The translations under genes were made by a program, and so were the position numbers. The notes beneath the pieces are model-generated. The model worked only from the letters and a program-made list of their open reading frames with translations, made no database searches and was not told the DNA's origin. From Pseudomonadota bacterium (GTDB taxonomy: Bacteria; Pseudomonadota; Alphaproteobacteria; SP197): 64,000 nt of DNA. Location of the stretch: the NCBI GenBank assembly GCA_039028155.1, contig JBCCIS010000017.1:1-64000 (forward strand), given 5' to 3'. Positions 16,946 through 27,100 of this stretch are shown here, piece by piece. Within the stretch, counting starts at the first letter, position 1; each line of letters begins with the position of its first letter.

Positions 16946-17278
16946 CTAGTCCGCCATCATGTTGCGGGTTTCCGGCGGCAGCGAGATGGTCAGGCCGTCG
17001 AGTTCCTCTGTCACGATGATCTGACAGCCAAGCCGGGACGTTTTGGTCAGGCCAAAGGCGAGGTCGAGCATATCCTCCTCGTCCTCAGTCGGCTCCTCAA
17101 GCCGGTCGAAATCGTCGTCGTCGACAATCACATGACAGGTCGAACACGCCAGAGAACCCTCACACGCCCCTTCAATGTCGATGTTGTTGCGGTGCGCGAG
17201 TTCCAGAAGCGAAAGGCCCACCGGGGCATCGACCTCGATCCGGGTGCCGTCCCGGTCAATAAACGTCACTTTGGGCAT
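16946..17278 (-). CDS. fdx: Isc-type [2Fe-2S] ferredoxin
   Basis: The 110-residue product is an adrenodoxin-like ferredoxin. The cluster ligands appear as [10 protein letters not shown] near residues 39-48 and the fourth Cys in SRLGCQIIV near residue 86. Family members (Fdx) pass electrons during iron-sulfur cluster assembly. It follows iscS by about 70 bases on the same strand and is the last gene of the cysE-iscR-desulfurase cluster, which supports that role. Confidence 0.9.
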   Translation of the reverse strand: MPKVTFIDRDGTRIEVDAPVGLSLLELAHRNNIDIEGACEGSLACSTCHVIVDDDDFDRLEEPTEDEEDMLDLAFGLTKTSRLGCQIIVTEELDGLTISLPPETRNMMAD

Positions 17279-17335
17279 GTACTCTCCGTCTTTGCGGCGC
17301 GCTTTTAATCCGAAGCGGCTGTTCGCGTCCAGCTT

Positions 17336-17349
17336 TAGAGCGGATCGCG
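17336..17349. repeat. Short dispersed repeat, copy at iscS 3' end
   Basis: TAGAGCGGATCGCG lies immediately downstream of the iscS stop (on the opposite strand to the gene). The same 14-base motif, with one difference, begins hairpin elements at 36270 (minus strand) and 57288. Only the half-element is visible here. Confidence 0.5.
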
Positions 17350-17350
17350 G

Positions 17351-18538
17351 TCACGCCGCCGAGGAGTGCTGACGCAGCCTTAAGACCGCCTCGGCGAGGT
17401 GGTCGAGGGCGAATTCAACCTCGGCCTCGGTGGTGAAACGACCCAGGCCGATGCGGATGGAACTGCCGGCTCGATCATCATCCAGGCCCAGCGCGCGCAG
17501 AACATAGGAGGGCTCGACAACGGCCGAGGTACAGGCCGAACCCGTCGAAACCGCCAGATCCGGCATACCTTCGATGAGGTCGAGCGCCTTGATGCCGTCG
17601 AAGGCGATGTTGAGGTTGGCCGCCAAGCGCGCATCCGGGTCGCCGTTCAAGGCGACGTCGGGAATGCGCTTCTGAATGCCCTGCCAAAGGTGGTCGCGCA
17701 GCGCGCCTAGACGCACGCCCTCCTCGCCCATCTCCCGCTTGGCGATCGCGGCGGCCTCGCCCAGACCGACGACGAGCGGGGTCGGCACCGTCCCGGATCG
17801 GATCGTGCGCTCCTGCCCGCCACCAGAAAACAGCGGCTCAAGACGGGCCCGCGGCCGCCGTCGCATATAGAGCACGCCAATGCCCTTGGGACCGTAAACC
17901 TTGTGACCGGAGATGCTCATCAGGTCGATCGTCATCGCCTCGACATCTATCGGCGTCTTGCCTATCGCCTGGGCAGCATCGGTGTGGAACAGCGCGCCGC
18001 GTTCGCGGGCCAGCGCACCGATCTCCGCGACAGGCTGCAGCACGCCGATCTCGTTGTTCGCGGCCATGATAGAAACCAGCACCGTGCGGTCGTCGACGGC
18101 GGCGTCCAGCGCCGCGCGATCGACCAGTCCGTTCGCGCCGACCGGCAGGAAGACGGTCTCGAACCCTTCGGCCTCCATCGCCTTGACGCTCTCGATGACA
18201 CACTTGTGCTCGGTAACGACGGAGACAATCTTGTCGCGCTTGTTGCGGTGGGCGCGTTCAAAGCGCGCAGCGCCCTTGATCGCCAGGTTGTTCGATTCCG
18301 TCGCACCGGACGTAAAGACGATCTCACGCGGGTCCGCGTTGACCAAGTCGGCGATCTTGCCGCGCGCCTCCTCCACAGCTTCGGCGGACTCGCGGCCCAG
18401 CTCATGGCTGGTCGAATGGGGGTTGCCGAATTTTTCGGTGAACCACGGCAACATGGCTTCCAGCGCGCGCGGGTCGACCGGCGTCGTCGACTGATAGTCC
18501 AGATAGACCGGGGTCTTGATGTTGCGCTCTGTCGTCAT
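17351..18538 (-). CDS. iscS: Cysteine desulfurase, IscS type
   Basis: The 395-residue PLP enzyme converts cysteine to alanine and delivers persulfide sulfur for Fe-S clusters and tRNA thiolation. Motifs: TSGATESNN near residue 76, TEHKCV, SGHKVYGPKG with the PLP lysine near residue 210, and the active-site loop VSTGSACTSAVVEPSYVL near 335 with the catalytic Cys. It is the second desulfurase in tandem, with 10 bases to the preceding one, between iscR and fdx. The usual neighbour iscU is absent. Confidence 0.92.
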   Translation of the reverse strand: MTTERNIKTPVYLDYQSTTPVDPRALEAMLPWFTEKFGNPHSTSHELGRESAEAVEEARGKIADLVNADPREIVFTSGATESNNLAIKGAARFERAHRNKRDKIVSVVTEHKCVIESVKAMEAEGFETVFLPVGANGLVDRAALDAAVDDRTVLVSIMAANNEIGVLQPVAEIGALARERGALFHTDAAQAIGKTPIDVEAMTIDLMSISGHKVYGPKGIGVLYMRRRPRARLEPLFSGGGQERTIRSGTVPTPLVVGLGEAAAIAKREMGEEGVRLGALRDHLWQGIQKRIPDVALNGDPDARLAANLNIAFDGIKALDLIEGMPDLAVSTGSACTSAVVEPSYVLRALGLDDDRAGSSIRIGLGRFTTEAEVEFALDHLAEAVLRLRQHSSAA

Positions 18539-18548
18539 GCCCTACCTA

Positions 18549-19652
18549 TTACGCCGCATGCTGGCCGCCGCCAAGTCGGCGTGCGATATCCGTCCACGCG
18601 GCCAGGAAAACGTCGATGTCGTGGTCGGTGGTCGCCCAGCCATGGCTTATACGCACGGTGTTGGCGGCAATATCGTCGCGTCCCATGGCGGTCAAGACAT
18701 GTGATGGTCCGACCTTGCCCGATGAACAGGCGGAACCGGCACTCACCGCCACACCGGCCAGGTCGAAGGCCATGACCAGGGTCTCCGCGCCGACGCCGGG
18801 CATGGCGAGCGCGCTGGTGTTGGCCAGACGATCAACATCGCCAGCAACGACGGCAGCCGATGTCGTCGAAGCCATCACATTAGCTTCCAGGCGGTCGCGA
18901 CGGGAACGCCACGACGTCACGTCGTCATCGAGACAGGCGCGCGCGGCGGCACCGAAACCGGCGATCGCCGACAGCGGTTCGGTTCCCGCGCGAAGCCCGA
19001 GCTCCTGACCGCCGCCACGCATCAGCGGGCGAAGTTGCAACTCGCGCTTGCGTACCAGCGCGCCGGCGCCGGCTGGTCCACCGAGCTTGTGACCGGACAG
19101 GGTCATGAGATCCGCGTCGATGGCGTCGAGATCAAGTTTGCCCGCCGCCTGGACCGTATCGACATGGAGCACGGCATCGTGGCGATGGGCGACGTTGGCG
19201 ATATCGGCGAGCGGCTGAATGACACCGGTCTCGTTGTTGGCGGCCATGACGGAGAGAAGGGCACGCCCCTGCCCCGCTGCCAGAAGCGTATCCAATGCAT
19301 CGGGATCGACGCGGCCCGCGTCATCGACCGGTATGATCGTCGGGTTGTCGCACGCCTTCAGGACCGACGGGTGTTCGACCGCCGAGATCAGAACACGCTC
19401 GACCGCCAGACCATTCAGCGCCATCTGGTTGGCTTCCGTACCGCCAGACGTGAACGTCACCAGGCGCGGCGCCACACCGGCCAGCGCCGCGACCTCTTCG
19501 CGCGCGGTTTCCAAGATCGAGCGGGCTGCCCGACCGAAACCGTGCACCGACGACGGATTGCCGGTGACCTCGAGCGAGGCCAACACAGCATCGCGTGCCT
19601 CATGCCGCAATGGCGCGGTGGCGTTGTAATCGAGGTAAACGCTGGGAGTCAT
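18549..19652 (-). CDS. Cysteine desulfurase, NifS/IscS-like (second copy)
   Basis: The 367-residue product is a second aminotransferase-V cysteine desulfurase, clearly divergent from the neighbouring IscS. It has TSGGTEANQ near residue 68, VEHPSV, SGHKLGGPAGAGAL with the PLP lysine near residue 195, and the catalytic loop VSAGSACSSGKVGPSHVL. Alphaproteobacterial suf loci often carry such an extra desulfurase gene after iscR. It starts 18 bases after the iscR stop and ends 10 bases before iscS, so all three are probably one transcript. The division of labour between the two enzymes is unknown. Confidence 0.88.
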   Translation of the reverse strand: MTPSVYLDYNATAPLRHEARDAVLASLEVTGNPSSVHGFGRAARSILETAREEVAALAGVAPRLVTFTSGGTEANQMALNGLAVERVLISAVEHPSVLKACDNPTIIPVDDAGRVDPDALDTLLAAGQGRALLSVMAANNETGVIQPLADIANVAHRHDAVLHVDTVQAAGKLDLDAIDADLMTLSGHKLGGPAGAGALVRKRELQLRPLMRGGGQELGLRAGTEPLSAIAGFGAAARACLDDDVTSWRSRRDRLEANVMASTTSAAVVAGDVDRLANTSALAMPGVGAETLVMAFDLAGVAVSAGSACSSGKVGPSHVLTAMGRDDIAANTVRISHGWATTDHDIDVFLAAWTDIARRLGGGQHAA

Positions 19653-19670
19653 GGAACCGGCAGCTGCACC

Positions 19671-20135
19671 CTATTCGGCTGCGACAATATCCTCGTCGAA
19701 CTCGGGCACGGCGCGGCACACCCGGCGCTCGCAGATATCCTCCAGCGTCACCGACGACATGAAGTCGCGGATGTGATTGCCGAGCTCTTCCCACAGGTCA
19801 TGGGTCAGGCAACGGCTCTTGTCTTTCATGCAGCCTTGTCCCGGCTCCGCATCACCCTTGCACCGGGTCACCCTGATCGGCTCGTCGACCGCGTCGATGA
19901 TCGAGGCGACGCAGATCTCGCTCTTCGGATTGGCCAACAGGTAACCGCCGCCCGGGCCGCGCACGCTAGCGACCAGTTCGGCGCGGCGCAGTTTGCCGAA
20001 AAGCTGTTCGAGATAGCTCAGCGAGATCTCCTGGCGCGCTGCGATCTCGGCAAGCGACACCGGGCGTCCATCACTGTTGAAGGCCAAGTCGACCATGGCC
20101 ATCACCGCATAACGACCTTTGCTGCTGAGTTTCAT
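19671..20135 (-). CDS. iscR: Rrf2-family Fe-S-sensing regulator IscR
   Basis: The 154-residue product begins MKLSSKGRYAVMAMVDLA, the standard IscR start, with a winged helix (EISLSYLEQLFGKLRRAELV) and GPGGGY turn. The presumed [2Fe-2S] ligands are three cysteines and a histidine in CKGDAEPGQGC and SRCLTHDLW, near residues 93-113. IscR represses Fe-S genes when its cluster is intact. I set the start at ATG 20133-20135; the open frame runs 43 codons further into the cysE tail and shows no conserved sequence there. It is preceded by cysE and followed by two desulfurases. Confidence 0.92.
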   Translation of the reverse strand: MKLSSKGRYAVMAMVDLAFNSDGRPVSLAEIAARQEISLSYLEQLFGKLRRAELVASVRGPGGGYLLANPKSEICVASIIDAVDEPIRVTRCKGDAEPGQGCMKDKSRCLTHDLWEELGNHIRDFMSSVTLEDICERRVCRAVPEFDEDIVAAE

Positions 20136-20157
20136 GGCGGCGTCACGCTCCCTTGCG

Positions 20158-20877
20158 TTAGATGTCTCGACGTTCCTCGTCGATCTCCAGATCGTTCGGT
20201 TCAACAACGTCGATACCGTCGACGCGGTTGGTTTCCAGTTCCTTGATACGCGCTTCAAGAACACTGACGTGATTGAGCAGTCCGTTGATCGCCTTGCTGA
20301 CCGGGTCCGGCATGTCTTGCGCCGAAGCGCCGTAGGCTGCGAAGTGCGGCTCGGACTCCTTGTTGGCCTGATCGACCGCGCGACCAGGTATGCCGACGAT
20401 CGTCACGCCCGGCGGCACATCGCGCACGACGACCGCATTGGAACCGACAAGCGCGCCGTCACCGACCGTGATCGGGCCAAGGATTTTTGCGCCGGCACCA
20501 ACAACGACATCATTGCCCAACGTCGGATGCCGCTTTCCCTTTTGCCAAGTGGTTCCACCAAGGGTCACACCGTGGTAGAGCGTCACGTCGTCACCGACTT
20601 CGGCCGTCTCGCCAATAACAACGCCCATGCCATGATCGATAAAGAAACGTTTACCGATCTTCGCGCCGGGGTGAATCTCGATTCCAGTCAAGACGCGACC
20701 GACATGAGACATAAGTCGTCCGATCAGCTTCAGATGCTTAAGCCAAAGCCAATGAGAAAAACGATAAAAGAGAATGGCGTGAAAGCCGGGGTAGCACAGG
20801 ACGACTTCAAGCCGGGTCCTGACAGCCGGGTCGCGGCCGAATACGGAGTCGATTTCCTCGCGAAGCGCCTTCAGCAT
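20158..20877 (-). CDS. cysE: Serine O-acetyltransferase
   Basis: The 239-residue product makes O-acetyl-L-serine from serine and acetyl-CoA, the first step of cysteine synthesis. It has an N-terminal helical domain and a left-handed beta-helix of hexapeptide repeats: [40 protein letters not shown] and [15 protein letters not shown], with the catalytic Asp-His in FIDHG. The C-terminus (residues 190-239) extends as a coiled-coil-like tail ([15 protein letters not shown]). It is the first gene of the cysE-iscR-desulfurase-fdx series, coupling cysteine supply to its use as a sulfur donor. Confidence 0.95.
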   Translation of the reverse strand: MLKALREEIDSVFGRDPAVRTRLEVVLCYPGFHAILFYRFSHWLWLKHLKLIGRLMSHVGRVLTGIEIHPGAKIGKRFFIDHGMGVVIGETAEVGDDVTLYHGVTLGGTTWQKGKRHPTLGNDVVVGAGAKILGPITVGDGALVGSNAVVVRDVPPGVTIVGIPGRAVDQANKESEPHFAAYGASAQDMPDPVSKAINGLLNHVSVLEARIKELETNRVDGIDVVEPNDLEIDEERRDI

Positions 20878-21031
20878 GGGGGGTGTCCTTGTTCAACTCA
20901 TCGACACGCCCGAACCGCGGGCGGCGAACCGCGCGTATCATCGGACCCCATACAGATAGAAAGCCCGACTGCTCCGGTCAAGTATTCTCGGCTCTCCGGC
21001 CGCACACAATTTCGCCAGAACCATCCCCCAA

Positions 21032-21053
21032 AAAGTGCTGAAATCAGCGCTTT
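21032..21053. promoter_or_regulatory. 22-base dyad between divergent hydrolase and cysE genes
   Basis: AAAGTGCTGA (21032-21041) and TCAGCGCTTT (21044-21053) form an inverted repeat with a two-base centre and one imperfect pair. It lies 19 bases upstream of the rightward hydrolase start and about 155 bases upstream of cysE. The tiny centre argues for a protein operator rather than an RNA hairpin. IscR or another Rrf2/iron regulator is a natural candidate, but the sequence does not match an IscR box I can recite with confidence. Confidence 0.4.
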
Positions 21054-21072
21054 CTGCCCCGTTTAGGAACTC

Positions 21073-21738
21073 ATGCCCGATATCATATTTAATGGTCCCG
21101 ACGGCCGCCTGGAGGGTCGCTACACCCACGGCAAGGCCCGCAACGCGCCGATCGCCGTGGTGCTGCACCCTCACCCGCAGTTCGGCGGCACCATGAACAA
21201 CAAGATCACCTACACGCTGTTCCGCGCCTATGCGCAGGCCGGGTTTTCGGTCATGCGTTTCAACTTTCGAGGCGTCGGACGCAGCGAAGGTTACTACGAC
21301 GAAGGTGTCGGCGAGTTGGCCGATGCGGCCGCGGCGATGGACTGGCTGCAGCTTCACAATCCCGATCGCGTCGGCTGCTGGATCGCTGGCTTTTCGTTTG
21401 GCGCTTGGATCGGCGCGCAAGCCTTGATGCGCCGGCCCGAAGTAGACGGTTTTATCTTTGTCGCCCCCGGGGCCGATCACTACGACTTCGCGTTTCTGGA
21501 ACCCTGTCCGTGCGATGGCCTGATCATTCAGGGCGACCAGGACGATGTCGTCGACCCTAACGCCGTCGGCAAGCTGGCCGAGCGGCTGGACCGCAAGAAG
21601 CATGACGTGACCTACAAGATCATCAAAGGCGCGGGTCATTTCTTTGAGCGCGAGCTGGACGAACTGCAAGGCATCGTCGACAGCTACATCGCCGACCACA
21701 CCAAACACTACAACCTGGTCATCGAGGAAGACGACTGA
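21073..21738 (+). CDS. Alpha/beta hydrolase (COG2945-like)
   Basis: The 221-residue product is a compact alpha/beta hydrolase: LHPHPQFGGTMNN near residues 36-48 (oxyanion), nucleophile elbow AGFSFGAWIG near residue 109, acid in QGDQDDVVDP near residue 158 and catalytic His in KGAGHFF near residue 190. Such proteins are often found beside Fe-S genes in alphaproteobacteria, divergent from cysE/iscR as here, but their substrate is unknown to me. Its stop and the stop of anmK abut on opposite strands (TGATCA at 21736-21741). Confidence 0.85.
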   Translation: MPDIIFNGPDGRLEGRYTHGKARNAPIAVVLHPHPQFGGTMNNKITYTLFRAYAQAGFSVMRFNFRGVGRSEGYYDEGVGELADAAAAMDWLQLHNPDRVGCWIAGFSFGAWIGAQALMRRPEVDGFIFVAPGADHYDFAFLEPCPCDGLIIQGDQDDVVDPNAVGKLAERLDRKKHDVTYKIIKGAGHFFERELDELQGIVDSYIADHTKHYNLVIEEDD

Positions 21739-22830
21739 TCAGCCGGTAAAGGTTCGCGCCTTGTAGAGGGCGCCTCCGGTCGTCGGCGCTTCGACGCCGG
21801 TGGTCGTGGGTAGGCTGAGCGGCAATCCCTTCAGCGATCGGATGGCCAAATAGGCGAATGCCTCGGCCTCGATGGCGTCGCCATTCCAACCGACGTCCTC
21901 GGCGGTCACCACCTCGCCCGTCACGCGATCGGCAATGGCACCACGAATGGTCGGGTTGAGGCGGTTGCCGCCACACGCGATCCAGAGCTTCGGCGCTTGC
22001 GGGACCACGTCCGACCCCATCGCGACAGTGCGCGCCGTCAGCGCGACCAACGTCGCCGCACCGTCGGCGGGCGACAAACCTTCCAAATCGATCGAGAAGC
22101 TGTTGCGGTCGAGCGACTTCGGCGCGGGCCGGGCGAAGTAAGGGTTGCGCAACACCACATCGACCCGTTCGTCATGGACCTGCCCACTGGCGGCCAGCAG
22201 ACCATCGCGATCAAACGGCTGGTCCGTATGCCGGCGCACCCAATCGTCGAGCAAGGCGCCGCTGGGACCGGTGTCGAATGCGATGATCCGATCGTCGCCG
22301 ATCCACGTGATGTTGGCGACACCGCCCAGGTTCAGCACGGCGACCGGCACTTCGGTCTTCAGATCCGCGACAAGGGCGGCGTGATAAAGTGGCGCAAAGG
22401 GCGCGCCTTGACCGCCCCGGGCCATATCGCTGCGGCGTAGATCGGCAACGACGTCGATCCCGCAGCGCTGGGCCAACAAGGCGCCATCGCCAATTTGCCA
22501 TGTCAGCTCCTCGTCAGGACGGTGAATGATGGTCTGGCCATGAAATCCAATAACATTTATATTTTCTACAGTTAGGTCGTTTTCCTTAAGTAACGATCGA
22601 ACAATGTCGACGTGCCGAAGGGTTAGCGCACGTTCGGCCGCCAGGACGTCGCCGGCGCCACCCAGGGCCGCAAGGATAAGGTCACGCTCCCCGTCGTCGT
22701 AGGTAGTCGTCACCGGCTTGCCGATGCGTTCCACACGATGGCCGTCGCTCTTCAGCAATGCGGCGTCGACGCCATCGACCGACGTGCCACTCATCAGACC
22801 TATCGCGGTCAACCAACCGTTCTCAGCCAA
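21739..22830 (-). CDS. anmK: Anhydro-N-acetylmuramic acid kinase
   Basis: The 363-residue product phosphorylates and opens 1,6-anhydro-MurNAc, recycling peptidoglycan fragments. Family motifs are GLMSGTSVDGVDAAL near residues 11-25, VIGFHGQTIIHRP near 93, ADLRRSDMARGGQGAPFAPLYHAAL near 130, NLGGVANITW near 167 and FDTGPSG near 184. The C-terminal CGGNRLNP motif is also typical. It is divergent from tyrS across about 105 bases, an arrangement common in proteobacteria. Confidence 0.95.
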   Translation of the reverse strand: MAENGWLTAIGLMSGTSVDGVDAALLKSDGHRVERIGKPVTTTYDDGERDLILAALGGAGDVLAAERALTLRHVDIVRSLLKENDLTVENINVIGFHGQTIIHRPDEELTWQIGDGALLAQRCGIDVVADLRRSDMARGGQGAPFAPLYHAALVADLKTEVPVAVLNLGGVANITWIGDDRIIAFDTGPSGALLDDWVRRHTDQPFDRDGLLAASGQVHDERVDVVLRNPYFARPAPKSLDRNSFSIDLEGLSPADGAATLVALTARTVAMGSDVVPQAPKLWIACGGNRLNPTIRGAIADRVTGEVVTAEDVGWNGDAIEAEAFAYLAIRSLKGLPLSLPTTTGVEAPTTGGALYKARTFTG

Positions 22831-22935
22831 CTGGATCTCCTGCTGTGACGCCTGCGTTTGAGGGGCGATGGCGATTATGTTACACGACGCGCCCCGTCAC
22901 GAAGGACGGTTTCGCCGGTTATCCAGAAACGCGCC

Positions 22936-24189
22936 ATGTCCAAGACCCAATCCGACTTCATCCGCGAAATTCTCTGGCGTGGCTTCATGCACCAGTGCAC
23001 CGACATCGATGCGCTGGACGAGGCCGCGAGCAAGGGCATCATCACCGGCTATATCGGCTTCGACTGCACCGCACCCAGCCTGCATGTCGGCAGCATGGTG
23101 CAGATCATGCAGCTCAGGCGCCTGCAGCAGGCCGGTCACCGGCCCATTGTTCTGATAGGCGGCGGCACCACCAAGATCGGCGACCCGTCGTTTCGCGACG
23201 AGGCGCGCCCGCTTCTGGACGATGCCATGATCGCCGAGAACAAGGCAGGCATCCGCAAGATCTTCGAACGCTTTCTGACCTTTGGCGATGGTCCGAGCGA
23301 CGCAATCATGGTCGACAACGACGAATGGCTCAGCGAACTGGAGCTGGTGCCGTTCCTGCGTGATGCCGGCCGCCACTTCTCGGTCAATCGCATGCTGACG
23401 ATGGATTCGGTCAAGCTCAGGCTCGACCGCGAGCAGCCGCTGAGCTTTCTCGAGTTCAACTACATGATCTTGCAGTCCTATGACTTCGTCGAACTTTACA
23501 GGCGCTTCGATTGCGTGCTGCAGATGGGCGGCTCGGACCAGTGGGGCAACATCGTGAACGGCGTCGACCTTGGCCGTCGCATGGCCGATGCCCAGCTTTG
23601 GGGCCTGACCACGCCACTGATCACAACCGCGTCCGGCGCCAAGATGGGCAAGACCGCCGAGGGCGCGGTCTGGCTCAACGCCGAGATGCGCTCGCCCTAT
23701 GACTACTGGCAGTTTTGGCGCAACACCGAAGACGCCGATGTCGGGCGTTTCCTGCGGTTGTTCACGGATCTGCCGCAAGACGAGATCGAACGGCTCGAGA
23801 CGCTAGACGGCTCGGAGATCAATGAAGCGAAGAAGGTCCTGGCGAACGAGGCCACGCGCCTGTGCCACGGCAAGGCCGCGGCCGCCGACGCGGCGGAGAC
23901 CGCGCGCCGCACCTTCGAGGAAGGCGCCAGCGGCGATGCCCTTCCCGTCGCCGACATTTCCCGCGACCAGTTGGACGAGGGTTTCCCGTTCTATGAAGGG
24001 CTGAAGGAGACCGGTCTCGCCGCCTCAAACGGCGAGGCCCGACGTTTGATCAAAGGTGGTGGCGCACGGGTAAACGACAAGGTCGTCAACGACGAGTTTC
24101 ACAAACTCGGACCCGACGATCTGGATGGCGACGGCACCATCAAACTCTCCGCCGGCAAGAAACGTCACGCGCTGCTGCGTCTCGCCTAG
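22936..24189 (+). CDS. tyrS: Tyrosyl-tRNA synthetase
   Basis: The 417-residue class I synthetase charges tRNA-Tyr. The HIGH-like motif is HVGSM (in [15 protein letters not shown]), tyrosine-site residues lie in YMILQSYDF and [13 protein letters not shown], and the KMSKS-like loop is [13 protein letters not shown] near residue 237. The C-terminal S4-like RNA-binding domain ([17 protein letters not shown]) is present. I start at ATG 22936 (MSKTQSDF), the usual family start; the longer frame from 22858 covers the divergent promoter region. Confidence 0.96.
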   Translation: MSKTQSDFIREILWRGFMHQCTDIDALDEAASKGIITGYIGFDCTAPSLHVGSMVQIMQLRRLQQAGHRPIVLIGGGTTKIGDPSFRDEARPLLDDAMIAENKAGIRKIFERFLTFGDGPSDAIMVDNDEWLSELELVPFLRDAGRHFSVNRMLTMDSVKLRLDREQPLSFLEFNYMILQSYDFVELYRRFDCVLQMGGSDQWGNIVNGVDLGRRMADAQLWGLTTPLITTASGAKMGKTAEGAVWLNAEMRSPYDYWQFWRNTEDADVGRFLRLFTDLPQDEIERLETLDGSEINEAKKVLANEATRLCHGKAAAADAAETARRTFEEGASGDALPVADISRDQLDEGFPFYEGLKETGLAASNGEARRLIKGGGARVNDKVVNDEFHKLGPDDLDGDGTIKLSAGKKRHALLRLA

Positions 24190-24195
24190 CTCGCT

Positions 24196-27100
24196 TTAGC
24201 GATCGTGGGTCGTGCCGTCGACGTTGAACGGTCCGATCTCGTCGTTGGTCGGCGCCGTGAAAATACTGCGCAGGTATCCGGGCGCCAGGACCGACAGCGG
24301 GTCGACGCCGACTTCCGGGTCGGCATAAGGCCCTTCGACCTGATAGGTCACGGCAAAGATGCCGCCACCCTCGTCGCCGCCGGTCAGAATGTCGCCGACA
24401 ATCGGCAAGTCACCCAGGATGCTATTGACGACATAGGCCGGCACCAGCGTACCGTTCAGGCCGAGTGTGTTGTCGGTCAAATCGATATCGCCCTCGACCG
24501 TGATCCCGATACCCGGCCCATAGGCTCGTGCGTCATTGATCGTGACTTTATCGTCATGCTTCTCGAAGGGCACTGAGGCACTGTTGAAGACGAGCCCCTC
24601 GCCAGACACCGCGTTGGCGATGCTGGTGAAGGACGCCAAGGACAGAATACGCGCCAGAATCGGCGTCTCGGTCATGGTCACGTCATCGATCTGCATGACA
24701 CCGGTTACCGGCCGACCTGGCGCCGAGTCATCGATGCGCGCGCGGATGTCGATGGTGCCGCCGCGCGCATCGTCGAACAGGTCGAACAACCGCATGGCAT
24801 CGCCGGCGTCGCCGGCGGTATGGGCGAAACGCCGCTCGTTTTCGTCGTGACGCCAAATGCGCATCGTCATCGGCGCGCCGCCGGCGAGCTGACCGGTCAG
24901 ATGTAATTCCTCCCACCGGTCGACCTCGTAGTCGGCCTTGATGACGACCGAATCCAAACTGTCATTGTCGCTTAACCACACGCGGTCGATCCGGCCCTCC
25001 AGATGAAAGGGCGGGAGCTCCGGCCCGCTCGCCGAGCTCAGATCGTTCATGTAAGGCACCAGGTCGACATCGCCTCCATCGACGGCGATGTTGTATCCGC
25101 CGTCGTCGCGGGCCGCGAGAGAGGCGGCAAAATCGTTGCGGCCGAAGGAGACACGTTCGAAACGCAAATGCTGGAGCGCGAGGTCTTCGGGCGACAGCGC
25201 GCCGTTTCCTGCGACCGTGACGTCCTCGGTCGCCAGGTTGAGCAATTCAATCAGCACCCCGCCGGTTCCGCGGTCCAACAGGCGCAGCGCGAAGCGTCCG
25301 CGCTCGCCTGGCGGTTTGTCCAGGCCGATGGCGGGGAACGCGACATCGGCCGGGGTCAGGTCAACACCGATGTCCCAGGCTATCTCGCCACTCCACGCCT
25401 CCACCATGTCGACATCAAGCGGCATCGCGCCGTCGACGTCGACCAGGGACGACACACCCAGCGGATCAAGGGCCTCACGATCGATCGTGCCACTCAGCGA
25501 CAAGATGCGGCGCGCCTGCCCGTCGGCGACGAAGGCCTGGCTCATGTCCGCCCTGAACGGCACACCGCCCAAGGTCATGTCGACGGCAACGTCCATGCTT
25601 GCGTTGTCGGCGCGCAATGTGCCAGTGGCACCTTGAACGCGGATGTCTCGGAAACCTGACGGCAGACCGACACCGCTCAGATCCGCCGACAGTTCGAACG
25701 CGATGTCGCTGCTTGAGAGACCGGTCAAGTGCGGCAGAGTAATGTCCAGACGGCCAGTCGCGGTTCCGCTCAACGGTTCGGTGCCCAGATCAAGCTCGTC
25801 GCCGACACCAAGGCTTGGATGGGTCCCGATCATGGCTAGATCGTTTGCCGGGCCGTCGAATGCAAAACCGATCGCGGTTTCAGTGTTGGCGCTGAGCGGC
25901 GCGATGACGATCTCGCCCGCGCCAACCGTAAGATCGAGCAGTTTGCCACCCTGGGTTTCGGCTACCATACGGTCGTCGGCGATGGTGATGCGGCCGTCGA
26001 CGCCGCTGATGGGCGGCATGTCACCGTAATAGGTGATCGTCGTGTTCGACACGTCGCCGACAAACCTGAAGTCTTCCAACGGCAAATTCCCGCGGGCGAG
26101 ATCCTCAAGCCGCCAGTCGAAGTTCAAGACCACGCTGTTGGCCGTGCCGCCGGACAAGTGCTCGACCACCCATTGCCGCGACGACGCGGAGGCCGTAAGC
26201 GGCCAATAACCCGGCAACGCGTCGACCGGCAGATTTTCGATCGTCACGTTCAGGTCAAAGACGCTGTCGGAATCCAGTCCATCAAGGAAGGCATCACCCG
26301 AAACCAGAGCCTCGTCAGTCACCAAATGGAAGGCGTGCAGCTCGATGTCGCTGAGGCCGCGGCCGACCTCGCCCCGTGCCTCCCCGGTCGAAAAGAGAAT
26401 GGTGTCGGCAAAGAAACCGGGAAAACTGAGCGACCCGCCACCAGCTTCGACCGCGAACCGGCCGTCCAGAAGGGCCAGATCGCGGTCCAGAGATAGCTGA
26501 ACGCGCCCTGAGACCGGCGCTTGGATGCCGGCCAGCGGTTCAAGCGACGGCACCGCCTGGGCGAGTTTCTCGATCGGCACCTGCTGCAGGCCCAAATGCG
26601 CCATAAGGCGACCGTCATCGCGCCGGTAGACGGCGGAGACGTCGACAGGCACATCGACTTCATCGAGACGCACCATGAGGTCACCGACCAGGCGCAGGTC
26701 GTCGCCCTCGTGGCGCATGACGATGTCGGCCTGCGGCGCGTTCCACACGACACCGAGATAAAGGTCATCGACCCACAGATCGGCATCGACGACGCTGACC
26801 TGATGAAGATCTTGAAGCGCCGGCAACGCGTTGCCGGCGTCAAGCAGCGCATCCATGATCGCCTCGCCACCCAGCAGGCCTTGGCGATGGTCGATCAGCG
26901 CCGCCTCGCTCTCGGCGGTCCGGTCGGCGCTGATATCAAGGGAAACCGCGCCATCGGCGTCGCGCACGACACGAATCCACGGTCGAATGACAGTGGCGTC
27001 GATGGGCCGGAACTCGCCGCGCAGCAGCGGCCCCAGGGCCAGGTCGATCGCCACCTCGCGGGCCGCGAACGCGGTCTGGCCGTCAATGCCGACGCCGCGC

